Part shown: positions 18,212-26,644 of the stretch, piece by piece
Layout of the letters: each line of letters begins with the position of its first letter
Position numbering within the stretch: position 1 is the first letter of the stretch
Source: Nocardia sp. NBC_00508
Lineage (GTDB): Bacteria > Actinomycetota > Actinomycetes > Mycobacteriales > Mycobacteriaceae
NCBI RefSeq assembly: GCF_036346875.1
Contig: NZ_CP107852.1
Span: 2,728,001-2,792,000, forward strand
Direction of reading: 5' to 3'
DNA length: 64,000 nucleotides
Notes under the pieces: model-generated
What the model was told of the DNA's origin: nothing
The model's database searches: none
Seen by the model: the letters and a program-made list of their open reading frames with translations, nothing else
Program-made: the position numbers and the translations under genes

Positions 18212-20392
18212 CTATGCGTCACCGGATGCAGCCTGTTCCGAGCCGACAGCAATGGTGATCCTGTCCGCCGAATCCAGAGGCAGTAGTTCTTCCGGGGGTC
18301 TGCGCAGCTTTTCGGCAATATCGGCCAGCGACCCCTGCTCCGGCACCAACCAGCATTTTGGCCCCTGAACCGCGACGGGGGCTTCGTTCCAGCCGGCCAG
18401 GCTCCACATATGCATGATGAGGCCGGTGGGCGAGTACTGCTTTCCGTCGGCTTCCCACAGCATCGGCTTGCTGCGATCTACCACCCAACTAGCGCGGCCT
18501 CGACGCGGATCCGCCTGTATCCACTGAGATATCGCGGTGTCTTCGCGCGGTGTCAGCGCACGGTAGCGAAGCGGCGTGCCAGCCTTGAGATGGTTCGCGT
18601 CCAGCACTACCGAAACGGCACTCTTGGACCTGGACTTCGTTACCTTCTTTATCCTTCGATATTCGGACGGCAATGAGGGGATCTCCTGCTGATCCCGCAC
18701 GTAAGTCAGCACCCGTTCGGCCAGGAGCCGACTCTTGCCCTCATCAGTGAAGGTCTTCGACACGAATGATTTTGCGCCGAGCTCACGGTCGTTCTCGATG
18801 ATCAGCCACTGCAGCAATAGTCTGACCTGAGCGGCGATCCGGCCCATGACCGGCTCCCACTCGGTTTCAGGATCCTCCAACTCGTCGGATTCGACGAGGC
18901 GGAAGCATATGTGGGTCAGCAGCAGATCGCTGTACTCCGCGATGACCAACGCGCGTTCACGAAGTCGCTTGGTTTCAATATCGAGTTGATCCCGGATACG
19001 CCGATACAGCAGCACGCAGCGCCAGATTTCCAGTGCTGGAGGCTGGTTGCCGAACAACAATGGATAGGTGCCACCTTTACCCTGTTCCCATAGCGTGTCT
19101 TGGCTTATCTTTGCTCGGACAGCGATATCGGGATTTCGATGAGCACAAGCAAGTGCAAGCGCCGCTTCAACGACTGAGCACCCCGAATCTCGCGGCGGAT
19201 CGGCCTCGCCACGGTGGAAGACATAGGTGAGGTCGAGACCAAGCATGAAATCATCCCGAATCTTGGCCTGGATGTCATCGAGGGCGATGAAGTCTCGCGG
19301 CTCGATGTGGTTCTGCGTGTTCGTGCTCTGGGTGATCGTTTTACCGAGGTCCGACATTTCAGTCGGCACCGAGATGACGCGCACCATCACATCAGCCTGG
19401 GCAACTTGATCTAGGTTTTCTTTGGCGGCACGATCTGCAGCTTGGACAGTTTGGGCGCCGTTGACAACCTTGGCGTCCGTCAACGTCAATTCAATCGGCT
19501 CATCGTGGCGGAAACGGCTTCCATAATGTCGGCTACGGACCACCTCGGCGCACAGGATGGTAATCCCATTGTTCTTGGCCCAGAAGCTTTCCGGGTCGTC
19601 GAGCAGCGTCCGGACCATACCTTGGTTGACGGAGGTCAGCCCAAGAGCCTTCCGAACGTTAGACTCAAACAATCGATTGCCGTACTGCTCATACCACTTC
19701 GCAAGATAAGAAACCGAGACAGTGCCGAAGTAAGACTCCGAGATGCCGTCCCGCGGAAGCCAGCGGGACATCGGTACCACCAATTCGACCGGGCCGGGAC
19801 TCATGTCATCGCGGACGAACTGCCAGAAATCCGGTGCCGCTATGACTCGCTGATGAACCCATCTACCGTGGCTGTTGAAATGGTCGGCAGCGTCGTCGAA
19901 TTCGGCTTGGACGTCAGGGTGTACGTGGCCATCGCCCATGACCGCGAGCACCAGCGTAACCTGCGCCTTCGGGTTCTGAATCAGCGATTTCACTCGCCCG
20001 GACATGGCATGGAACCGTGGGTTGAACCGGGTAAAACTTTGGTTCTCGATCTTGCGGAATCCGTCGACAAGGTCTCGCACATACGCTGCCTTAATGCCTG
20101 CCGTACCCCTCTCACTCCACTTCGCCTGTATCAGATACAGATCTGGAGTTCCATCTGCGAACGCAATCGCGTCGATACCACGGTCGTCCCGGCTGTCGAT
20201 GACGCAGGACGCCGCGGTCGAGGCATCACATCCTACAAGCATCCGGGCAGCCAGCGCGGCCAAACTGCGGGAGACCCTACACCTCTCGATGGCGCTCGCG
20301 TCTTTGGATTCGACGTCTGACATGTCGATGAGCTCGCCGAATTCGCGGAGGATCGCCCTCCGCACGTGCTCTACCTGCGGTGGTGTGCTCAC
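18212..20392 (-). CDS. AIPR-family abortive-infection protein with N-terminal nuclease-like domain
   Basis: A 726-residue protein in the AIPR (abortive infection phage resistance) family. An N-terminal PD-(D/E)xK-like motif is visible: DRGIDAIAF and, after a turn, LYLIQAKW (residues about 72-90). The AIPR core follows, with LFESNVRKALG, FWAKNNGITILC (about 270) and DAKVVNGAQTVQA (about 310). A C-terminal extension (from about 600; YSPTGLIMHMWSLAGW) vaguely resembles RAMA/DUF4357-type readers found with restriction proteins; that part is speculative. The GTG at 20392 is preferred over the ATG at 20437 because AAGGGGG lies just upstream. It probably acts on DNA during phage infection. Stands alone near the restriction genes. 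Confidence 0.82.
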   Translation of the reverse strand: MSTPPQVEHVRRAILREFGELIDMSDVESKDASAIERCRVSRSLAALAARMLVGCDASTAASCVIDSRDDRGIDAIAFADGTPDLYLIQAKWSERGTAGIKAAYVRDLVDGFRKIENQSFTRFNPRFHAMSGRVKSLIQNPKAQVTLVLAVMGDGHVHPDVQAEFDDAADHFNSHGRWVHQRVIAAPDFWQFVRDDMSPGPVELVVPMSRWLPRDGISESYFGTVSVSYLAKWYEQYGNRLFESNVRKALGLTSVNQGMVRTLLDDPESFWAKNNGITILCAEVVRSRHYGSRFRHDEPIELTLTDAKVVNGAQTVQAADRAAKENLDQVAQADVMVRVISVPTEMSDLGKTITQSTNTQNHIEPRDFIALDDIQAKIRDDFMLGLDLTYVFHRGEADPPRDSGCSVVEAALALACAHRNPDIAVRAKISQDTLWEQGKGGTYPLLFGNQPPALEIWRCVLLYRRIRDQLDIETKRLRERALVIAEYSDLLLTHICFRLVESDELEDPETEWEPVMGRIAAQVRLLLQWLIIENDRELGAKSFVSKTFTDEGKSRLLAERVLTYVRDQQEIPSLPSEYRRIKKVTKSRSKSAVSVVLDANHLKAGTPLRYRALTPREDTAISQWIQADPRRGRASWVVDRSKPMLWEADGKQYSPTGLIMHMWSLAGWNEAPVAVQGPKCWLVPEQGSLADIAEKLRRPPEELLPLDSADRITIAVGSEQAASGDA

Positions 20393-20437
20393 GATCCCCC
20401 TTGAGCTGCAAATCATGATCTGACGGCCGGTTGCCAA

Positions 20438-21101
20438 ATATTATCCTGGGCGCGAGACTTGGGCACCGAAAAGATCTGACCAAAGTAGTATTCCGATCAA
20501 CCTCCGCCTTCAGCAACCGGCCAATCAGCCATGCGATCTTCCCTCAGCAAGAGAAACGGTCACCGAGTCGGTAGGCTCAAGAGCCACCGCGGGATCGGGA
20601 CGGACGACCGGCAGCCGCTCATAGAGCAGCAGCAAGCTGCTGATCACGCGGACCGGTATCAAGCTCGCGCAGGCTCTGCGTACCGTCACCGTCGTCCTGT
20701 TCAAAAGGTACGAGATCCTGCACGTGAACGGCACGTACAGACAACCCGACGACAACCGCCCCGAATCGTTCCGCCCGCGCCAGGACGAGCCGGCGCACGT
20801 GGAGTTGTTGGACACGGGCAGCAACTGGCAGCGGCGGCGGATGAACCGTATGTCACTGCGTCCACCACCCGGCCCGCCGGGACTTCGTCCCTGCCGTCAC
20901 CGTCAACCCCCTTCTGGCACAGGAAATCACATCACAGGATAGACGGGCACTCCGGTTCACGCGGCGCCGTTGATCGGGCTCTGACCGTACAGATCCTTCT
21001 CCAGAGCGGGGTCCACGCTGGTGCCGCCCGAGACCTGATCGGGCGACACCCAGGGTTTTGGCCCGCAACTGAGCCTCCGGTCCGGCCGAACCGAGCCACT
21101 G
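20438..21101. other. No recognisable gene between the AIPR and VapC genes
   Basis: About 660 bp. Short open frames on both strands lack ribosome sites and any family resemblance. Third-position bias does not favour one frame throughout. It may be decayed accessory DNA. The promoter of the AIPR gene should lie at 20393-20520. Confidence 0.5.
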
Positions 21102-21494
21102 TCAGCCGGACGCACCCACGAGTTCGACCCCGTGGATCCTTGCAGTCTTCTGCATCCCGTCGTCCAGGGTCATCAGTGGATAGGCGAGGCGCTGGGCCAG
21201 TGCGATATACCAGGCATCCGCGTAGGTGGCGTTATCAATCAATCCCACAGCGGCAACCGAATCGACCGGCTCGCGGATCCGCTCCACGGGGTGGGTACTG
21301 AACGCGGCGATCAACGCGCGCGCCTGATCGAATTCCAGTTCGCCACGGCGGGCCAGCCGGATAAGCGCGGAGCCGACCTCGAAGTCCACATGCGGCGGGG
21401 AAACACACCCGGCTATGCGGATGCGGTCCGCATACCCGGGCGGCAGAGCTCCCCGCAGCAGATCGACCCAGATCGAGGCATCGACGACGATCAC
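21102..21494 (-). CDS. vapC: VapC-type PIN-domain ribonuclease toxin
   Basis: A 130-residue PIN-domain protein expected to cleave RNA (often tRNA) when freed from its antitoxin. The acidic metal-binding residues are in place: D5 (VVDASIW), E39 (DFEVGSA), D93 (TYADAWYIALA) and D111 (TLDDGM). It overlaps the antitoxin upstream by 4 nt (ATGA), the normal VapBC layout. Full length and all four catalytic acids suggest an active toxin. Confidence 0.92.
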   Translation of the reverse strand: MIVVDASIWVDLLRGALPPGYADRIRIAGCVSPPHVDFEVGSALIRLARRGELEFDQARALIAAFSTHPVERIREPVDSVAAVGLIDNATYADAWYIALAQRLAYPLMTLDDGMQKTARIHGVELVGASG

Positions 21495-21760
21495 TCTTGG
21501 CCCCGGTCATAACCATCCCGGATTTCACGCACCGCTTCGGCCCCGGATACCTTCGCCCGGCCGGTGATACCCAGCTGCTGCTGTGTCTGCTTCAACCCTT
21601 CGTCCCATTCGGCGATCGCCCGCCGCTGCAGTTCCCGTCGAACATCGGCTGCCATCAGGTCCCGCAGATACGCCGAGACAGACTTGTGCTCAGCACTGGC
21701 TTTCTCCGCGATCACCGCGGCCACTTCATCCGGAACGTCTCGCACTTGAACCGTCGCCAT
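21491..21760 (-). CDS. vapB: VapB-type ribbon-helix-helix antitoxin
   Basis: An 89-residue protein with an N-terminal ribbon-helix-helix pattern (MATVQVRDVPDEVAAVIAEK, then KSVSAYLRDLMAADV), as in FitA/VapB antitoxins, and a C-terminal tail that would bind the toxin. The strong ribosome site GGAGGAGGG precedes the ATG. It is coupled to vapC by a 4-nt overlap. It should neutralise VapC and repress the operon through the repeats just upstream. Confidence 0.88.
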   Translation of the reverse strand: MATVQVRDVPDEVAAVIAEKASAEHKSVSAYLRDLMAADVRRELQRRAIAEWDEGLKQTQQQLGITGRAKVSGAEAVREIRDGYDRGQE

Positions 21761-21776
21761 TGCCCACCCTCCTCCG

Positions 21777-21808
21777 CATGCAATATTTCATGCAAAAAAT
21801 AGCATGCA
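21777..21808 (-). promoter_or_regulatory. Triple CATGCA repeat, candidate VapB operator
   Basis: CATGCA occurs at 21777-21782, 21789-21794 and 21803-21808, spaced 12 and 14 nt apart in an AT-rich window directly upstream of the vapB ribosome site. Spacing near one helical turn fits a multimeric ribbon-helix-helix repressor. The rest of 21809-22069 shows no gene. Confidence 0.45.
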
Positions 21809-22069
21809 TCTACGTAGGGAGGAAGACCGATCGGCGGAAGAGCCGAGCAACGGACCCGATCCGTTACCACCGCCCGCCTCTGCGACTGCGTTGATCACCA
21901 GTCAGTGGGAAGTAGGCTTCCACCACCAGCAGCCCAAAAAGAATCCCCAGGTCACACCCGTTCCCATCTTCGATGTGCCCCGCCGAGGGGACAATATCGG
22001 CGCAGGTCAGGTGGGGTAACGGCAAGACTCGTTCCCTTGCCGTCCCTTTTGGCATCCGAGTTTCGTCCC

Positions 22070-23002
22070 TCACCTCGACCCGTCCGCGCTCATGTCGGGG
22101 TCGACGCGGCGCAGCGCTGAGGCCAGCCACGCGGTTCCCCGGTGCTCGGCGGGCATCGCGGCTACCCCGTGCGTTGCTTCTCGAACCGCGTCGGCCGTGT
22201 GCCCCAGCAGTGCCAGGACGCCAGCGCGCTGCACCGCCGCGAACCCAGGGGTCCACCAGTACATCGACTGCGGGGGGTCGTTCGCCGCCTCCGGCTCCGC
22301 TGCCGCCAGCGCCCTGCCCGCCTCCCGTGACTCCCCCCGCGCAGCCAGCAGTTCGGCACGTCTCATTCGCCCATAGGCCACGAGGGTGGGGTGCGCGTCC
22401 CGTACCGCCAGCGCGGCATCCGACAGGGCGATGACCTTGCCGTAATCTCCCGTACTCACAGTCACGTAACCCGCGAAGCCCAGGGCGTGCACCAGCCGGT
22501 CGGGGTCGCGGGATTCTTCCGCCAGGTCTATCGCCGTCCTCATGGTGGCCCGTGCGGCGGAATCGGCTCCGATCGCGTGCTCCAGCCATGCCCGGTACTG
22601 CACGACTTCAGACGCCAGGGCTGCCACTTCGGTTCGTGCAGTACGGGTACGGGCCTCCCGCGCAAAGGTTTCGGTCATGGCGGACATGCCGCGCACCGCC
22701 GGAAGTACCGTCACAGCCCCTGCCGCGTCCTCGATTCGGCGCGTAGCCGACAGCATCACCGCCACATCGGCCAATGTCATAGCGTCCACGCTGGCGGGTG
22801 AGCGCGCCACCGCCGTCAGTCGATCAAGGTCTGCGCCGAGCACGCGTTCGTAAGCGGCGGCGACACCGGCAGGTACCGGGCGCTTACCGGACTCGATCAG
22901 CGAAAGATACGCCGGACTGTAGTACGTCCGTTCGGCCATGGCGCGTAACGAAATCCCCGCCGTCTCGCGTGCGGCACGCAGCAGCGAACCCGGTTCCACC
23001 AT
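22070..23002 (-). CDS. XRE-family regulator with helical repeat C-terminal domain
   Basis: A 310-residue regulator. The N-terminal helix-turn-helix reads SLLRAARETAGISLRAMAER and YSPAYLSLIESGKRPVPAGV. The rest is helical, TPR-like (YRAWLEHAIGADSAARATM, LGFAGYVTVSTGDYGKVIAL), a design common in actinobacterial regulators of accessory and plasmid-like modules. The ATG at 23002 (MVEPGSLL) is chosen because GAAGAGGGGC sits just before it; an upstream ATG adds six residues. It is divergent from the small winged-helix gene, with a shared intergenic region of about 180 bp. Confidence 0.87.
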   Translation of the reverse strand: MVEPGSLLRAARETAGISLRAMAERTYYSPAYLSLIESGKRPVPAGVAAAYERVLGADLDRLTAVARSPASVDAMTLADVAVMLSATRRIEDAAGAVTVLPAVRGMSAMTETFAREARTRTARTEVAALASEVVQYRAWLEHAIGADSAARATMRTAIDLAEESRDPDRLVHALGFAGYVTVSTGDYGKVIALSDAALAVRDAHPTLVAYGRMRRAELLAARGESREAGRALAAAEPEAANDPPQSMYWWTPGFAAVQRAGVLALLGHTADAVREATHGVAAMPAEHRGTAWLASALRRVDPDMSADGSR

Positions 23003-23185
23003 CTGCCCCCTCTTCGGCACGGTAAACCTCTGTCAACAGCGTATCCAGGTCGGCTTCGACCATGCCCGCTTAGCGTGATTCTCAGCCCCGCCGGGTGAAC
23101 ATCGCCCCGGAAAGTGATCCGCTGCAATGCGATTCGCCCCAGCGGCGGGTGCTTACCAACCAATACAGACCGCAAGGGGGGTCGA

Positions 23186-23413
23186 GTGGATATCGGAACG
23201 ACGGCAGAGTCGGCCGTGTTGGCTGTGCTCGCGCCGGGTGGGATGCTCACCGCCGCCCAGATCACGCGTGGCGCGCAGCTCACCGGATGGTCGGCCCGTC
23301 GGGCGATAGGCCAGCTCGAATCGCGCGGCCTCATCATGGCGATCCCGCATGCCTCCCGCTGGTCGATCACCCCGCGCGGACGAGCCATCCTGGCCGCCAA
23401 GGGCGGACGGTAG
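23186..23413 (+). CDS. Small winged-helix DNA-binding protein
   Basis: Starting at GTG 23186 (AAGGGGGG just upstream) it encodes 75 residues. The pattern LAPGGMLTAAQITRGAQLTG and WSARRAIGQLESRGLIMAIP, then WSITPRGRAILAAK, matches a minimal winged-helix fold of the MarR/PadR kind. Its stop is 2 nt before the next small membrane gene, so the two are co-transcribed. It lies opposite the XRE regulator. Role unknown; probably local transcription control. Confidence 0.7.
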   Translation: MDIGTTAESAVLAVLAPGGMLTAAQITRGAQLTGWSARRAIGQLESRGLIMAIPHASRWSITPRGRAILAAKGGR

Positions 23414-23415
23414 GG

Positions 23416-23586
23416 ATGGGCAGCGACGGATGGATCACCTTCGGGTTGGCGGTCGCTATCGGCCTGCCGCTGGTCGTGCTCGTCGCCGTGCTGGTCTGGC
23501 CGGAGCGCATCCCACCGGACCGCACAGTGGAGGCAATCCGGCAGCGGATCGAGGACGAGGACGACCCGCGCGTACCGCCCGAGTAA
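23416..23586 (+). CDS. Small single-pass membrane protein
   Basis: A 56-residue protein with one central transmembrane segment (WITFGLAVAIGLPLVVLVAV) and a charged cytoplasmic tail (DRTVEAIRQRIEDEDDP). The start follows the preceding stop by 2 nt (GGTAGGGATG). I do not recognise a named family. Context with the winged-helix protein and XRE regulator suggests a small accessory module. Confidence 0.6.
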   Translation: MGSDGWITFGLAVAIGLPLVVLVAVLVWPERIPPDRTVEAIRQRIEDEDDPRVPPE

Positions 23587-23658
23587 CCCCAGGACATCCC
23601 CTCGCTCTGACGCTCTGCAACAGAGTTCGGTTGAGGCGCAACAGCTACTGTGTCCGAT

Positions 23659-24303
23659 ATGCGGTGGGCGGTGCTGGTCGGCGTGGCCATGGTGTTGAGT
23701 GCGTGTTCGCAGTCCACGGCGGGGAAACCGCAGCCGGTGGCAGGATCGCCGGAAACCAGCCCGTCGGCGTCCCGGGAGAGCGAGTTGCAAGATCGGATCG
23801 ATTGGGTTCGCCGAGGTTCATCGATTGATCTCGGACCTTTTCACTCGGCGAGTCTCGATGGCGGTCAGGTGACCGATCTGCAGGCGGATATCGCGTTCGT
23901 CAGTCCGACCGGCAAGATCAGTTGCATCACAGGGACAGCGCTCGGCATGGACGGATTCGACTGCATGGTCGAGCTGAAGGAACCGGCACCCGCGCCGCAT
24001 GAAGGCTTCGGAAACTGGTTCGGCGGTTACGTCACCTACTCGGGACAGCGGATGACCGTCGGCCAATTCCGCGGCGACCCAGGGCTTTTCATTCACGGCC
24101 AGGGACAGACGCTGCCGTACGACAGCACCTTCACCTTCGGCGACTACGCCTGCCGCCTCGCAACAACCGGTCTCACCTGTGTGAACCCCACCAAGCGCAG
24201 CGGTGTACAGATGAGCGCCGAGGGCGTCGTCCCGCTCGGCTGCCTGCGCGAAATCCCGGAGGCACAGCGCGAACCCGCGGTCGGTCGCGCCTACGGCTGC
24301 TGA
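23659..24303 (+). CDS. Putative lipoprotein of unknown function
   Basis: About 214 residues. The N-terminus MRWAVLVGVAMVLSAC ends in a lipobox (LSAC), so the mature protein should be lipid-anchored outside the membrane, followed by a Ser/Pro-rich linker. Four later cysteines (SCITG, FDCMV, YACRL, LTCVN) could form disulfides. The ATG at 23659 gives the cleanest signal peptide; an upstream GTG (23650) is possible. A TACTGT hexamer 7 nt before the ATG hints at a leaderless transcript. No function recognised. Confidence 0.75.
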   Translation: MRWAVLVGVAMVLSACSQSTAGKPQPVAGSPETSPSASRESELQDRIDWVRRGSSIDLGPFHSASLDGGQVTDLQADIAFVSPTGKISCITGTALGMDGFDCMVELKEPAPAPHEGFGNWFGGYVTYSGQRMTVGQFRGDPGLFIHGQGQTLPYDSTFTFGDYACRLATTGLTCVNPTKRSGVQMSAEGVVPLGCLREIPEAQREPAVGRAYGC

Positions 24304-24404
24304 GCAGCGGCATTCCCGCGACGACCAGTGCGACCAGAATCGTGGGCCGCAGTGTCCACGAAATCGGTCCAACCACGGAAATCAGCTGCCGTAGCATTAG
24401 GAGT

Positions 24405-24623
24405 GTGACAGCCGCGCACAACTACTCCGACCTGCACGCGCTCATCGACCAGCTGGAACCTAGTCAAGCGGACGAGGTGCGCCGACATGTGCTGCAACTG
24501 GTGCGCCCCAAAACCGGCCGCTTCTCTGTCCTCCGAACGTTCGACGGTCCGTCGACCGACTTAGGCGCACGCGCCAAGGACGTTCTGCGTAACGAGATCG
24601 GCGAATCCGATGCTGATCGTTGA
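24405..24623 (+). CDS. Likely antitoxin of the second PIN-domain pair
   Basis: A GTG at 24405 opens a 72-residue protein (HNYSDLHALIDQLEPSQADE, then RFSVLRTFDGPSTDLGARAK). It overlaps the following PIN toxin gene by 14 nt. The position, size and C-terminal hydrophobic/charged pattern fit an antitoxin, but I do not recognise a DNA-binding domain family. The start is uncertain: AGGAG is only 1-2 nt before this GTG, and TAGCAT upstream may be a -10 giving a leaderless message. Confidence 0.55.
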   Translation: MTAAHNYSDLHALIDQLEPSQADEVRRHVLQLVRPKTGRFSVLRTFDGPSTDLGARAKDVLRNEIGESDADR

Positions 24624-25020
24624 CACTGGACCGCTTGTTGCTTATCTGAATCGTCGAGATTCCGATCATGCGCGGTGCGCTGAGTTTCTGAACGGGCGAA
24701 CCGACGAGCTGTTGGTGACGCCATATGTTGTGACAGAAGCCTGCTATCTGGTCTGCAAGTATGTCAGCGCTTCCGCGGAGATCAATCTCGTCGAGGCGAT
24801 CGCGGCGGGCGATCTGACGCAGGTCGACATTACTACTGCGGATCTGTACCGAATGGCCGAGTTGATGGCGCAGTACCAAGGCTTTCCGCTTGGGATCGCC
24901 GACGCGTCAGTCATAGCCATTTCTGAGCGCCTCGGCCTCGATGAAGTCGCGACACTGGACCGCCGCCACTTCCACGCGGTTTCGCCACATCATACGAGCG
25001 GATTCAAGCTTCTTCCCTGA
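24610..25020 (+). CDS. PIN-domain ribonuclease toxin (VapC-like)
   Basis: A 136-residue PIN-domain protein. Conserved acids are D5 (IVDTGPLVAYL), E43 (YVVTEACYLV), D98 (PLGIADASVIAISERL) and D117 (ATLDRRHF), so all catalytic positions are present. It overlaps its probable antitoxin at the start, and its last 31 nt overlap the DUF433 gene on the opposite strand. Predicted RNA-cleaving toxin. Confidence 0.88.
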   Translation: MLIVDTGPLVAYLNRRDSDHARCAEFLNGRTDELLVTPYVVTEACYLVCKYVSASAEINLVEAIAAGDLTQVDITTADLYRMAELMAQYQGFPLGIADASVIAISERLGLDEVATLDRRHFHAVSPHHTSGFKLLP

Positions 25021-25217
25021 TTCGACCACTTGAAGTACCCGGATGGCACGGCACGCACATCTTCTCTCTCGAGATAGGGGTAATCGGCGAGGATCGACTC
25101 TTCGGTCTCGCCTGCCGCCAAGAGTTCGAGCACATCCTTAACCCTGATCCGCATACCGCGGATACAGGGCCGCCCTCCACACTGGTTCGGGTCGAACGTA
25201 ATCCTGGACACCCTCAA
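24990..25217 (-). CDS. Truncated DUF433 (antitoxin-like) protein
   Basis: A 75-residue frame with a clear DUF433 N-terminal part: RITFDPNQCGGRPCIRGMRI, VLELLAAGETEESILADYPY, LEREDVRA. The normal ending after DVRA (a short alanine-rich helix) is replaced by VPSGYFKWSNQGRSLNPLV, so the C-terminus has been changed by rearrangement. DUF433 proteins usually precede a PIN-like toxin (DUF5615-type); none follows here, and the gene instead runs into the PIN toxin convergently. It is probably an orphan remnant. Confidence 0.7.
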   Translation of the reverse strand: MRVSRITFDPNQCGGRPCIRGMRIRVKDVLELLAAGETEESILADYPYLEREDVRAVPSGYFKWSNQGRSLNPLV

Positions 25218-25290
25218 AGCATACCGGCGACACCCAGCTCATTCCGTGCGTGTCGCAAGGGTTCAAGAGCCAACCTCTCCCGGAACAGCG

Positions 25291-25322
25291 AACGGCGCCG
25301 CCCCTTTCGGAGCGGCGCCGTT
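25291..25322 (-). terminator. Intrinsic terminator of the str operon after tuf
   Basis: Perfect 11-bp stem (AACGGCGCCGC paired with GCGGCGCCGTT) with a 10-nt loop, 17 bp downstream of the tuf stop on the minus strand. The T-tract is weak, as usual in actinobacteria. Confidence 0.85.
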
Positions 25323-25339
25323 CCCAGCGATTCAGGGAA

Positions 25340-26530
<1,191 letters not shown>

Positions 26531-26612
26531 TTCTTTGTCCTCCTGGACTTGTTGGTGCGTGCAGTTGCAGCAGTGCGGTTACTTGAAAAGGGGTCGTGCT
26601 GACGCCCGGCTG

Positions 26613-26639
26613 TCGGGGCAAGTGTGACACCTGCCCCGA
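26613..26639 (-). other. Hairpin in the fusA-tuf intergenic region
   Basis: TCGGGGCA and TGCCCCGA form a perfect 8-bp stem with an 11-nt loop, a few bases after the fusA stop. No T-run follows on the minus strand, so it may be a processing or attenuation element that lets tuf be expressed at a different level from fusA. Confidence 0.5.
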
Positions 26640-26644
26640 TGGTG

